Source: Vineibacter terrae (GTDB taxonomy: Bacteria; Pseudomonadota; Alphaproteobacteria; Reyranellales; Reyranellaceae). From it: DNA of 64,000 nt. The notes beneath the pieces were generated by a model that saw nothing but the letters and a program-made list of their open reading frames with translations, was not told the origin of the DNA and ran no database searches. The DNA lies in assembly GCF_008039615.1 (NCBI RefSeq), contig NZ_VDUZ01000001.1, positions 62,001 to 126,000 of the forward strand, read 5' to 3'. The translations under genes were made by a program, and so were the position numbers. Below are positions 7,465-15,795 of the stretch, piece by piece. Every line of letters begins with the position of its first letter. Position 1 is the stretch's first letter.

Positions 7465-10400
7465 ATGCCGACATTCAAATACTACGACAAGATCCTCGCG
7501 GCGCAGTCGCGCTCCACGCCGCCCGGGCTGCCGAGCGCCTTCGATCTCAAGAAGGGGCTGGGCAGCAGCGGCACCGTCAAGCGCCTGATCTCGGGCGTCG
7601 TGAGCCGGCTGATGCCGGTGGTGTTCCGCATCCTGCGCACGGTGTGGCCCGTGCCCCGGATCGGGCGGCTGGTGCTGGTCACGCGCTACGACGATGTGGC
7701 CGATGTGCTGGGTCGCCCCGGAGACTTCGAGGTGCCGTACGGCCCGGAGATGATCGAGCTGGCCGGCGGCGCGAACTTCGCGCTCGGCATGGAGGGGGAC
7801 CCCCACACCGCGCAGAACGCCATCATCCGCCAGGTCCTGCGGCACGATGACGTCCCGGTCATCTGCGCCTACACGCGCTACGTGACCAAGGCGTTGATCG
7901 CCGGATCGGGCGGCCGGCTCAACGTCATGCAGGATCTGTTCTCGCGGGTGACCGCCGAGACCTGCGGCCGGTATTTCGGGCTCGACCTCGAGGATCCCGA
8001 TCTGTTTGCCGATTGCACGCTGGCGCTGTCGGCGCTGCTGTTCGCCGATCCGTTCGGCAAGGAGGCGACGCGGCAGACGGCGCTGGCGGGAGCTGCGCGA
8101 CTGCACACGGTGATCGACCGTGCGATCAAGCAGGCGCAAGCGCGGGCGCAGACGCACCCGCGGCCCGACGCCGTCGTCGACCGCCTGGTGGCCATCCAGC
8201 TCGCATCACCGACGCAGAACGTGCCCAGCGACGGCGAGATCCGGGCGATCCTTGTCGGCCTGGCGACCGGCTTCATCCCGACCACGGGCCTGGCGGCACC
8301 CAAGATCCTGCTGGAGCTGCTGCGGCGCCCCGACGCGCTGGCCCAGGCCAAGGAGAAGGCGCGGGCCGGCGACCGCGACGGCCTGCGGAAGATCCTGCTC
8401 GAGGCCGGTCGCCTCAACCCGGCCCTGGCGCCGGGTCAATGGCGCTATGCCAAGCAGGACACCACCATCGGCAAGACCAAGGTTCGGGCCAAGTCGGTCC
8501 TGATGGTGGCGACCATGTCGGCCCTGCGCGACGGGCGCAAGTTCGAGACGCCGACGCGCTTCCGGACGGACCGGTCGATGCAGCCCGATCTGATGTTCGG
8601 ATGGGGCGAGCACGCCTGCCTGGGCAAGTACCTCGCCACCGAGCAGATGACCGACATCTTCCAGATCCTGCTGTCGCAGCCTGGCCTGAGGACGGCCCCC
8701 GACGCGGGCGGCAAGCTGACCTCGGTCGGTCCGTTCCCGCGCCGGCTCGACATGGTGTTCGACGCTGCGACACCGGCCAGCCAGACCATGGTGGTGGTCT
8801 GCGCGCCGGTGGTGCCGGGCATGATCGATCACTGTCGCGATCAGATCCAGGCTCTGGGCAATCCGGCGCGGCCCGAGATCGCCGCGACCCTGACCGACAC
8901 CGGCCTCGTGCATTTCGCATCGCTATCGGTGATCGACGTCGGCGATGCGCAGGCGCCCAAGCCGCATCTGCTGCTGGAGCTCAATGTCGACGGCTCGCGC
9001 GAGGTGGCGCTGGGCAAGGTCGCGGTCCATGCCGGGATATGGCTGGAACCGATCTTCCAGCACGTGCAGGACGGCGGCGGCGTGTCCCTGGGCGAGCTGC
9101 TGACGCGCCACGCGCTTAACCTGCAGACCTATCCCTGGGGTGCGATCGGCCTGAACTTCAACGGCACGCCGGACTTCCCTGTCGCCGACATCACCCGGCA
9201 GGACAAGCTGGCGGCATTCGCCCGGGATGCGATCAAATCCCATCAACGGGAGCATTTCGAGTTCGGCAGCCGGCCGATCCGGATCGTCGACCACGTGCGC
9301 AAGCTGATCCAGCAGGACGACGATCTCGTGCGCAAGGCGACGACCGATCCCGCCCTGCAGGAGCTGCTGGACCGCGGCAACGCGTTCGCCGACTTCCTGC
9401 TTCGCCCCAGCGGCCGGCGGCTGGCGCTGTCGGAATGGAAGGAGCGCACGGCGGCCGGGGCCTGGCTCGAATTCGCCACCACCCGTTCGGCATGCCGCGT
9501 CTGGGTGCTGGCGCTGGCCGTCGCCGCCATGCTGACCGTGGTCGTCGACTGGTCGCTGGGCTCGAGCCTCGCGTTCGATATCTCCAACCTGCTCGAATCG
9601 CCGGTCGCCAGCCTCGGCCGGATCATGCTGGCGCTGGTCGGCGGCATCGTCGCGACCGGCCTCCTGTTCGGAACGATCGTGGCGATCTTCCTCGCCGTGC
9701 TGCGCTGGCACGAGACGCGCGACCAGCCCGATGACCAGAACCCGTCTGTGGCCCATCTGCGCCGGATCGCCGTCAACGAGAACCACCCCGGATTCGCGCA
9801 GAACCACATCACGGCGGTCACCCACCTCAAGCCGGGCTGGTTCCGCCGGCTCACCACCGCGCTCGCCATGTGGGGCATCGGCAAGCTGGTGACCCACAAG
9901 TATCGTCCCGGCTTCGTGGTCAATATCGGCACCATCCACTACGCCAAATGGTTCCGCGTGCCGGGCAGCGAGAAGCTGATCTTCCTGGCCAACTACGACG
10001 GCAGCTGGGAGAGCTATCTCGAGGACTTCATCACCAAGGCACACCAGGGGCAGAGCGCGGCCTGGAGCAATGGCGTGGGCTTCCCGCGCACCCGCTTCCT
10101 GGTCCTCGACGGTGCCCAGGACGGCGACCGCTTCAAGCGCTGGGTGCGCCGCCAGCAGGTTCCGACCCAGTTCTGGTACAGCCGCTTCCCGCACCTGACC
10201 ACCGACCAGATCCGCATCAACGCGCTGATCCATGACGGCTTGATGCGCGCCCGCACCGACAGCGCGGCCCAGGCCTGGCTCGACTGCTTCGGCTCGATGC
10301 CGCGGCCGGACTACGCCATCGAATCGATGGAAGTCCAGTCCATGGTCTTCCGCGCCCTGAGCGACCTTTCCCACACCGCCTGCGTGGTGCTGCGGCTGCC

Positions 10401-11877
10401 CGCCGACGTCCAGGACAGCAAGGCATGGCTGCGCGACCTGCTGCCGTCCGGCACGGACCCGAAGCAGTTGCCGGAGTCCGGGATCGAGCCCCTCACCTTC
10501 GGCGATCGGCCGCCAGCCCGGGATGCCAGCGGGCACCGGACCGCGACCTTCGTGGCGTTCTCGGCCGCCGGGCTGAAGAAGCTCGGCGTGCCGGAAGCAG
10601 GCATGGCGACCTTCCCAGGGCCGTTCGTCACCGGCATGGCCAATCGCAGCCGGGTGCTGGGCGATGTCGGGGCTTCGGCCCCGGACGCCTGGCGCTGGGC
10701 CGATGTCACGGCCGCCGACGGCCAGGCGCCGCCGGCGGCGGATGCGGTGCTGTTCATCTATGCCGATTCGGCCGCCAAGCGCGCCCGCACGCTGGAGGCG
10801 CACAAGCGCAAGCTGGGCGCCGAAGCATTCATCGACGTGATCCTCACGGAGCCGGTATCGAAGGGCACCGAGTACGAGCATTTCGGCTATCGCGACGGCA
10901 TCTCGCAGCCGGTGATCCGCGGCACCCAGCGCTTCTCCAAGGGCGCGGTGCCGGCCGACATCGTGGCGCCGGGCGAGCTGATCCTGGGCTACCGCAACAA
11001 CCAGGATTACTTCCCGCCCACCGTCGCGATGCCGCCGGATTTCGACCCCGGCAACCTGTTGCCGGCGGACAACCAGGCCATCACGTCGCGCTTCCCGCGC
11101 TTCCGGGCCCTGCCCACCGACGCGCCGCGCGATTTCGGACGCAACGGCACCTTCATCGCGCTGCGCCAGCTCGAGCAGGATGTCGAAGGCTTCGACAGCT
11201 TCATCAAGGCGAAAGCGACCGAGCTTGCGCAATACGCCAACCTGCCCGACCTCGTCGGCGGGCCGATCACGCCCGACTGGGTCGCGGCCAAGATGATGGG
11301 CCGGTGGCGCGACGGCACGCCGCTGATCGATCGTCCGGCCGACCAGTCACGGTTCAAGCTCGAGCGCCGGCGCCGCCGCCGCGGCGCCGAGACCGAAGAC
11401 CAGCCGACGAACGACTTCAACTACGGCATCGAAGACCCGCAGGGCTTCTTCTGTCCGTTCGGCGCCCACACGAGGCGGGCCAACCCGCGCGACAGCCTGC
11501 AGCCGGGCGACCCCAAGCAGCTCATCATCACCAACCGCCATCGCCTCCTGCGCCGCGGCCGCAGCTACGTCACCCCCGCCGACGAGCAGAAGCGCGAAGA
11601 GAAGGGCCTGCTGTTCGTGGGTGTCTGCGCCGATCTGGAGCGCCAGTTCGAGTTCATCCAGCAATCATGGATCGGCTCGCCCTCGTTCCATGGCCTGAAT
11701 GACGAGCCGGACCCGATCACGGCACCGGACGTACCCTGTCAGCAGCGCGTCTTCACCATACCCACGCCCGCCGGCGCGGTGGTGCTGAGGGGCATGCAGA
11801 GCTTCGTCACCGTGCGTGCCGGCGGCTATTTCTTCATGCCCAGCCATGCCGCCATCCGCTTCATGATCGACCTGTAA
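7465..11877 (+). CDS. Cytochrome P450 / DyP-type peroxidase fusion with transmembrane linker
   Basis: A 1470-residue two-haem fusion. Residues 1 to ~435 are a P450: the ExxR motif is EAGR at 313-316, and the haem loop FGWGEHACLGK has axial Cys385. The I-helix reads GFIPTT around 269-274, so proline replaces the usual acid before the threonine. Residues ~440-670 show no recognised domain. Two hydrophobic helices lie near 679-700 and 720-747. Residues ~960-1470 are a DyP-type peroxidase: GYRDGIS with the distal Asp1144 and PFGAHTRRANPRD with likely axial His1335. Each half appears intact. It probably sits on the inner membrane and uses peroxide or a hydroperoxide. Substrate and partner reductase are unknown. 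It follows the SARP-like regulator gene. Confidence 0.85.
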   Translation: MPTFKYYDKILAAQSRSTPPGLPSAFDLKKGLGSSGTVKRLISGVVSRLMPVVFRILRTVWPVPRIGRLVLVTRYDDVADVLGRPGDFEVPYGPEMIELAGGANFALGMEGDPHTAQNAIIRQVLRHDDVPVICAYTRYVTKALIAGSGGRLNVMQDLFSRVTAETCGRYFGLDLEDPDLFADCTLALSALLFADPFGKEATRQTALAGAARLHTVIDRAIKQAQARAQTHPRPDAVVDRLVAIQLASPTQNVPSDGEIRAILVGLATGFIPTTGLAAPKILLELLRRPDALAQAKEKARAGDRDGLRKILLEAGRLNPALAPGQWRYAKQDTTIGKTKVRAKSVLMVATMSALRDGRKFETPTRFRTDRSMQPDLMFGWGEHACLGKYLATEQMTDIFQILLSQPGLRTAPDAGGKLTSVGPFPRRLDMVFDAATPASQTMVVVCAPVVPGMIDHCRDQIQALGNPARPEIAATLTDTGLVHFASLSVIDVGDAQAPKPHLLLELNVDGSREVALGKVAVHAGIWLEPIFQHVQDGGGVSLGELLTRHALNLQTYPWGAIGLNFNGTPDFPVADITRQDKLAAFARDAIKSHQREHFEFGSRPIRIVDHVRKLIQQDDDLVRKATTDPALQELLDRGNAFADFLLRPSGRRLALSEWKERTAAGAWLEFATTRSACRVWVLALAVAAMLTVVVDWSLGSSLAFDISNLLESPVASLGRIMLALVGGIVATGLLFGTIVAIFLAVLRWHETRDQPDDQNPSVAHLRRIAVNENHPGFAQNHITAVTHLKPGWFRRLTTALAMWGIGKLVTHKYRPGFVVNIGTIHYAKWFRVPGSEKLIFLANYDGSWESYLEDFITKAHQGQSAAWSNGVGFPRTRFLVLDGAQDGDRFKRWVRRQQVPTQFWYSRFPHLTTDQIRINALIHDGLMRARTDSAAQAWLDCFGSMPRPDYAIESMEVQSMVFRALSDLSHTACVVLRLPADVQDSKAWLRDLLPSGTDPKQLPESGIEPLTFGDRPPARDASGHRTATFVAFSAAGLKKLGVPEAGMATFPGPFVTGMANRSRVLGDVGASAPDAWRWADVTAADGQAPPAADAVLFIYADSAAKRARTLEAHKRKLGAEAFIDVILTEPVSKGTEYEHFGYRDGISQPVIRGTQRFSKGAVPADIVAPGELILGYRNNQDYFPPTVAMPPDFDPGNLLPADNQAITSRFPRFRALPTDAPRDFGRNGTFIALRQLEQDVEGFDSFIKAKATELAQYANLPDLVGGPITPDWVAAKMMGRWRDGTPLIDRPADQSRFKLERRRRRRGAETEDQPTNDFNYGIEDPQGFFCPFGAHTRRANPRDSLQPGDPKQLIITNRHRLLRRGRSYVTPADEQKREEKGLLFVGVCADLERQFEFIQQSWIGSPSFHGLNDEPDPITAPDVPCQQRVFTIPTPAGAVVLRGMQSFVTVRAGGYFFMPSHAAIRFMIDL

Positions 11878-12028
11878 GGCTGCCGGCCGGCGCCGGGGGT
11901 GCCGGCGACGCATGCATTGCCGTCGGTACGGCCTTGCCGGAGGCGCCTTGCACGCCGTTGCGGGTCGGCCTTAACCTTCCCGGACCGCCCACGCCGATGC
12001 GGCACGGGCGGCCATCGGGAGGTCGCAC

Positions 12029-13630
12029 ATGGCCACGGCAGTCGCGTCCCCGCGCGCCCACGGCGCCGACACACTCTATGCGGCGCTGGAAGACCGCATC
12101 CTGCAGCGCGACCAGGTCGGCGCCAGCCGCATCTACTACGATCTCGTGCGCGCCGGCCGGCCGCTCAACGAGCTGCTGGCGCAGGCGGTACGCATCCACG
12201 CGCCCTACACGCACGTGCCGTATCACGAGCGCATCGACGACGGGTACGTCAACTTCGTCAACAACGACCATTGCCTGCTGAGCGCACGCGCCACGCTCAA
12301 CCTGGCGCGCATGCTGCCGGCGCCGCTCGCCGGCCTGCCGATGGCGCAGACCATCTGGTACATCCCCACCGGGCTCGACATCTGGAACCAGAAGATAGTC
12401 AAGGCGCCCGGCCACTACGCGCGCGGCTTCCAGCAGCCGCCCGGGCCGCCGCCGGCGCCGGTCGTCTACTGGCCCGACCAGGAGCCGCTGGCGATCGACG
12501 GCAGCCTCGGGGAGCGGCTGGGGCACTGGATGACCCTGGTGCATCGCGGCCACGTGATCGAGGCCTACCGCGTGTTCCTCGGCCTGATGCAGGATCCGGC
12601 GCAGCGCCGCGACGTGCTGGCCGAGCTGGTCTTCGCCGGCCTGATCGATGTGCAGGACCGGGCGTTCCAGAACCGCTCCTACACCACCGGCCACAAATCC
12701 TTCCGCGCCCGCTCCACGGTCGAGCTGGGCGACGCGATCGGCTGGGAGAACGCGCGCGATATCGTCTATGCCGGCGCGCTGGACATCGCCGTCGGCCCGC
12801 GCTGGTACTCGACCTACGAGATGGCCTGCAACGCCGTCACGGTCTACCTCGAAGGCCAGGCGCTGCACGCCGTGCCCTACAGCGGCACGACGGCGCGCGA
12901 GCGCGCCATGCTGGCGAGCACGACGCCGCTCGATGCCGACGAGGCGGCCGGCCTGATCGATGCTGTCCTGAACCAGCCCGAGCCGGCGTATATCGAGCGC
13001 ATCAGCGCCCTGCTGCTGGCCGGCAAGGGGCCGCGGCAGATCCTGGACGTGCTGCAGATCGGCGCCGCGCAGGTGCTGGTGCGCACCCAGGACGACATCA
13101 ACTTCTCCATCCCGCAGCATTGCGCGGAGTACTGCAGCACGCTGGGCTGGTTCTACGACACCTTCCAGCACAAGCAGCGGCTGAAGCTGCTCTACGTCGC
13201 GGCGTCCTTCCTCAACCGCAACGCCTGGCACCAGCGCCACACCGGCGACATGCAGCCCGCCGCCGTGCGGGCGCCGGCCGGCGCCGCCAAGATGGCGGCC
13301 GGCGAGGTTCTGGACCGCATCGACGCGGCGATCCTGGCGCTTGACGGTCCCCAGGCGGTCGGCTGGACCCAGGCCTATCTCGACAGCGGCGCCGACCGTG
13401 CGCCCCTGATCACGCGCCTTGCCCTGGTCGCCTCGCGGATCGGCAATGACCCGCACAACCAGGAGATCGCGCAGTGCCTGCTCGACGACCATCGCCGCAA
13501 CCAGGCGCCCGGTCGCGACTGGCTGCTGCTGGCCTGCGCCCAGCACACCGCCCGGCACCGCAAGTACGGCGACTTCCTCGAAGCCGGCCGGCGCTTCGGC
13601 GAAGGCCTCGGACTCGCCGGCCTGCAATAG
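12029..13630 (+). CDS. Unrecognised 533-residue protein next to the P450-DyP fusion
   Basis: I do not recognise this family. The protein looks mainly alpha-helical and soluble, with histidine/acid-rich stretches that could bind metal or haem (HVPYHERIDDGYVNF, NNDHCLL, TGHKSFRARST, AWHQRHTGDM). A tryptophan- and tyrosine-rich centre (IWYIPTGLDIWNQ) and a C-terminal helical region follow. GGGAGG precedes the ATG. It lies 151 bases downstream of the P450-DyP gene on the same strand and may belong to the same unit. A distant relation to helical oxygenase families is a guess only. Confidence 0.6.
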   Translation: MATAVASPRAHGADTLYAALEDRILQRDQVGASRIYYDLVRAGRPLNELLAQAVRIHAPYTHVPYHERIDDGYVNFVNNDHCLLSARATLNLARMLPAPLAGLPMAQTIWYIPTGLDIWNQKIVKAPGHYARGFQQPPGPPPAPVVYWPDQEPLAIDGSLGERLGHWMTLVHRGHVIEAYRVFLGLMQDPAQRRDVLAELVFAGLIDVQDRAFQNRSYTTGHKSFRARSTVELGDAIGWENARDIVYAGALDIAVGPRWYSTYEMACNAVTVYLEGQALHAVPYSGTTARERAMLASTTPLDADEAAGLIDAVLNQPEPAYIERISALLLAGKGPRQILDVLQIGAAQVLVRTQDDINFSIPQHCAEYCSTLGWFYDTFQHKQRLKLLYVAASFLNRNAWHQRHTGDMQPAAVRAPAGAAKMAAGEVLDRIDAAILALDGPQAVGWTQAYLDSGADRAPLITRLALVASRIGNDPHNQEIAQCLLDDHRRNQAPGRDWLLLACAQHTARHRKYGDFLEAGRRFGEGLGLAGLQ

Positions 13631-13634
13631 CGTG

Positions 13635-13785
13635 TTCACCTCTCCCGCATGCGGGAGAGGTCGACGCGCGCGCAGCGCGCGGCGGGTGAGGGCCCCCACA
13701 CGAGGCGCCTCGTCCTTAGGCCCTCTCCTTCCCATCGCTTCGCGATGGGCCCCTTCCTCTCCCGCAAAGCGGGAGAGGAAGCATG
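13635..13785. repeat. Compound intergenic palindromic repeat
   Basis: Several nested hairpins stand between two convergent genes: CTCTCCCGCATGCGGGAGAG near 13640, a CGCGCGCAGCGCGCG stem, CCCATCGCTTCGCGATGGG near 13730, and CCTCTCCCGCAAAGCGGGAG near 13756. This design is typical of mobile palindromic elements in alphaproteobacteria. It could end transcripts from both sides. Confidence 0.7.
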
Positions 13786-13789
13786 AGAC

Positions 13790-14164
13790 CTACGGCAGCG
13801 TGCGGTTCACCTCATCGGCCCAGATCAGGATGCCGAACATCGCGCCGACCACGACCAGCCAGAGGCCCATCATTGCATAGACCCGATGCTGCATCCGCCG
13901 CGCATGCCCGCCATAGGCGTCCGCCTCGATGTCGCGGCTCATATCGAGCGCCTCGCGCAGCATGCGGCCCGCATCGGCGGGATGTCGGCTGACGCCTACG
14001 TCGTTCTGCCGCCGCATCAGGTCGCGCCCGCCGCGGGTCTTGCGGATGTTGGCGTGATACCACCAGGTGATTGCGATGACCGGCAGCACCAGAACGGCGA
14101 TGCAGGCCGCAAGATAGAGGTCACGCGTCGCCGGGTCGGCCAGCGCGGCCGGGATGCTGTCCAT
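13790..14164 (-). CDS. Small inner-membrane protein with two TM helices
   Basis: A 124-residue protein. Residues 15-35 (DLYLAACIAVLVLPVIAITW) and a C-terminal stretch (MMGLWLVVVGAMFGILIW) are membrane helices; the charged middle (RRQNDVGVSRHPADAG) would lie in the cytosol. No family recognised. The start at 14164 lies 11 bases after the stop of the DpgC-like gene, indicating one operon. Confidence 0.65.
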   Translation of the reverse strand: MDSIPAALADPATRDLYLAACIAVLVLPVIAITWWYHANIRKTRGGRDLMRRQNDVGVSRHPADAGRMLREALDMSRDIEADAYGGHARRMQHRVYAMMGLWLVVVGAMFGILIWADEVNRTLP

Positions 14165-14175
14165 GCCGCTGCCGC

Positions 14176-15597
14176 TCACATCTTGCGCTGTGCGGCGTTC
14201 CAGTGCCGTTCGAGGTTGGCGATCAGCGCCGGGCTGAAATGGCACAGCGCCTGCTCGCGCGCATAGACCGCGGCATAGCGGCGGAACAGGTCGAGCGGCT
14301 CCTGCGAGGCGCGGATGGCGACCCGGTTGCCGCGCGCGCTCACGACGCCGGAGCTGGTCAGCCCTTCGACCACCTCGGCCACCGCGGCGTCGGTCTGGTC
14401 CGGCGGCACGATACGATCGATGATCAGCCGGCCTTCGTCGCTGTCGCAGGGCAGGCCGCGCTCGTAGAGGATCGCCTGGCGCGTGATGCGGTCGCCCACG
14501 AAGCGCCACATCCGCAGGTTGGCCATGCCGGGGATGATGCCTTCCTTGCGCGCCGGCAGGGTCATGTAGGCGTCGGCGCCGGCGATGTTGTAGTCCATGA
14601 CGAGCAGGGCCTGGCAGCCGCCGCCGATCGCGAACGTGTCGAGCTGGGCGATCCACAGCTTCTCGTGTGTCTCCCCGGTGACCTCGTCGGGCGAGATCAG
14701 CTCGCTGGCGTGGCCGCGCAGCACCTTGTTCACCCAGCCCATGTCGCGGCGCACGTACCAGAGATACGGGATCTTGCCATAGTAGATGTGAGTCAGGTTG
14801 ATGCCGGCCTGGAAGATGCGGCGGCCCTTGTATTTCGGATGCTCGACGAGGCCGCCGCGCATGACGCAGACCTCGGTCTCGGGATCGAGCAGCGCCAGGT
14901 CGACCGCGATCTCCAGCGGGTCCATGGTGACGTCGTCCTCGGCGTTGAGGTAGCGTGGATTCTTCAGCGTGACGTAGGACGCCTTGCCCTTGCGCTCCAC
15001 CTCGGCATAGGTGAGGTCGACCCGGCCGGCCGCCTGCAGCTCCGCCAGGCGCTCGCGCGCTTCGACACGCGGCAGCAGCATGGCATGGCACAGATGCATG
15101 CCGGTATCGGGCCGCGCCAGGATGGCATGGCAGAAGATGCCCTGGTCGATCTCGATGCCGTCCTTCTCGCCCTGCTTGCCCTCCGCCTCGACCGCGATCT
15201 CGGCCGGCGTCGGGCACAGGCCCGGCACGAGGCGGGCAGCGGCCACGACCAGCGCCTCGACGCGCACGAAGGTCCGCATGCCATCGGTCAGGGCGCGATA
15301 GACGTCGAGCGCATGCGCCGCCATGAAGCGCCGGCGCGTGTCGCGGCCGGCCTGCAGCAGCCGCGCGGCGGCCAGCTGCTCCGCCTCGGAGCGCGACGGC
15401 GGCCGCGGCATGCTGGCCAGCAGGTCGCGGCCCAGCTCCCAATAACGGCCATGGGAAACGCGATCGGCGGCGAAGCTGGACAGCGCCGCCGGCCGCGCTG
15501 CGATCCAGGCCTGGGCGCGTGTGCCGTCCATCCCGGCGGCCAGCAGCGCCCGCTTGTCCTCCTCGCGCTGCGCCAAATCGGCTTCCATCACCGTCAT
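14176..15597 (-). CDS. DpgC-like cofactor-free dioxygenase of the crotonase fold
   Basis: A 473-residue enoyl-CoA hydratase/isomerase superfamily protein resembling DpgC, the (3,5-dihydroxyphenyl)acetyl-CoA 1,2-dioxygenase that uses O2 without metal or flavin. The N-terminal ~190 residues are a helical domain. The crotonase part shows GRRIFQAGINLTHIYYGKIP, RDMGWVNKVLRG, the oxyanion-hole segment FAIGGGCQALLVMDY, and ARKEGIIPGMANLRM. Length and order fit DpgC better than ordinary hydratases. The start at 15597 has GGAGAG upstream. No polyketide synthase or glycopeptide genes are nearby, so its aryl-acetyl-CoA substrate probably comes from degradation rather than antibiotic synthesis; this is inference. 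Confidence 0.65.
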   Translation of the reverse strand: MTVMEADLAQREEDKRALLAAGMDGTRAQAWIAARPAALSSFAADRVSHGRYWELGRDLLASMPRPPSRSEAEQLAAARLLQAGRDTRRRFMAAHALDVYRALTDGMRTFVRVEALVVAAARLVPGLCPTPAEIAVEAEGKQGEKDGIEIDQGIFCHAILARPDTGMHLCHAMLLPRVEARERLAELQAAGRVDLTYAEVERKGKASYVTLKNPRYLNAEDDVTMDPLEIAVDLALLDPETEVCVMRGGLVEHPKYKGRRIFQAGINLTHIYYGKIPYLWYVRRDMGWVNKVLRGHASELISPDEVTGETHEKLWIAQLDTFAIGGGCQALLVMDYNIAGADAYMTLPARKEGIIPGMANLRMWRFVGDRITRQAILYERGLPCDSDEGRLIIDRIVPPDQTDAAVAEVVEGLTSSGVVSARGNRVAIRASQEPLDLFRRYAAVYAREQALCHFSPALIANLERHWNAAQRKM

Positions 15598-15795
15598 ATA
15601 AGGCTCTCCCCGGTCCTGCGCTCGACATGGCGGACTGAACAGGCTGCGGCAAGGCAGGTCAAGCCGGACTGTCACGTGTCCCTCGACAGGCTCGGGACAG
15701 CAGCGTGGATATGCCAATTCTGATGGCCGCGCCGCGGCAAGGACCTGCGCCCGGACATGCTAAGGTGCCACCCGCCCTGTCACCGGACCCGAGAG

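Noticed and set aside
8923-11232. Minus-strand open frame (~769 codons) opposite the P450-DyP fusion
   Set aside because: Arg/Gly/Ala/His-rich sequence with no family resemblance; mirrors third-position GC of the real gene.
11861-13735. Minus-strand open frame (~624 codons) opposite the 533-residue protein
   Set aside because: Shadow-type composition; the plus-strand frame has a good ribosome site and normal amino-acid use.
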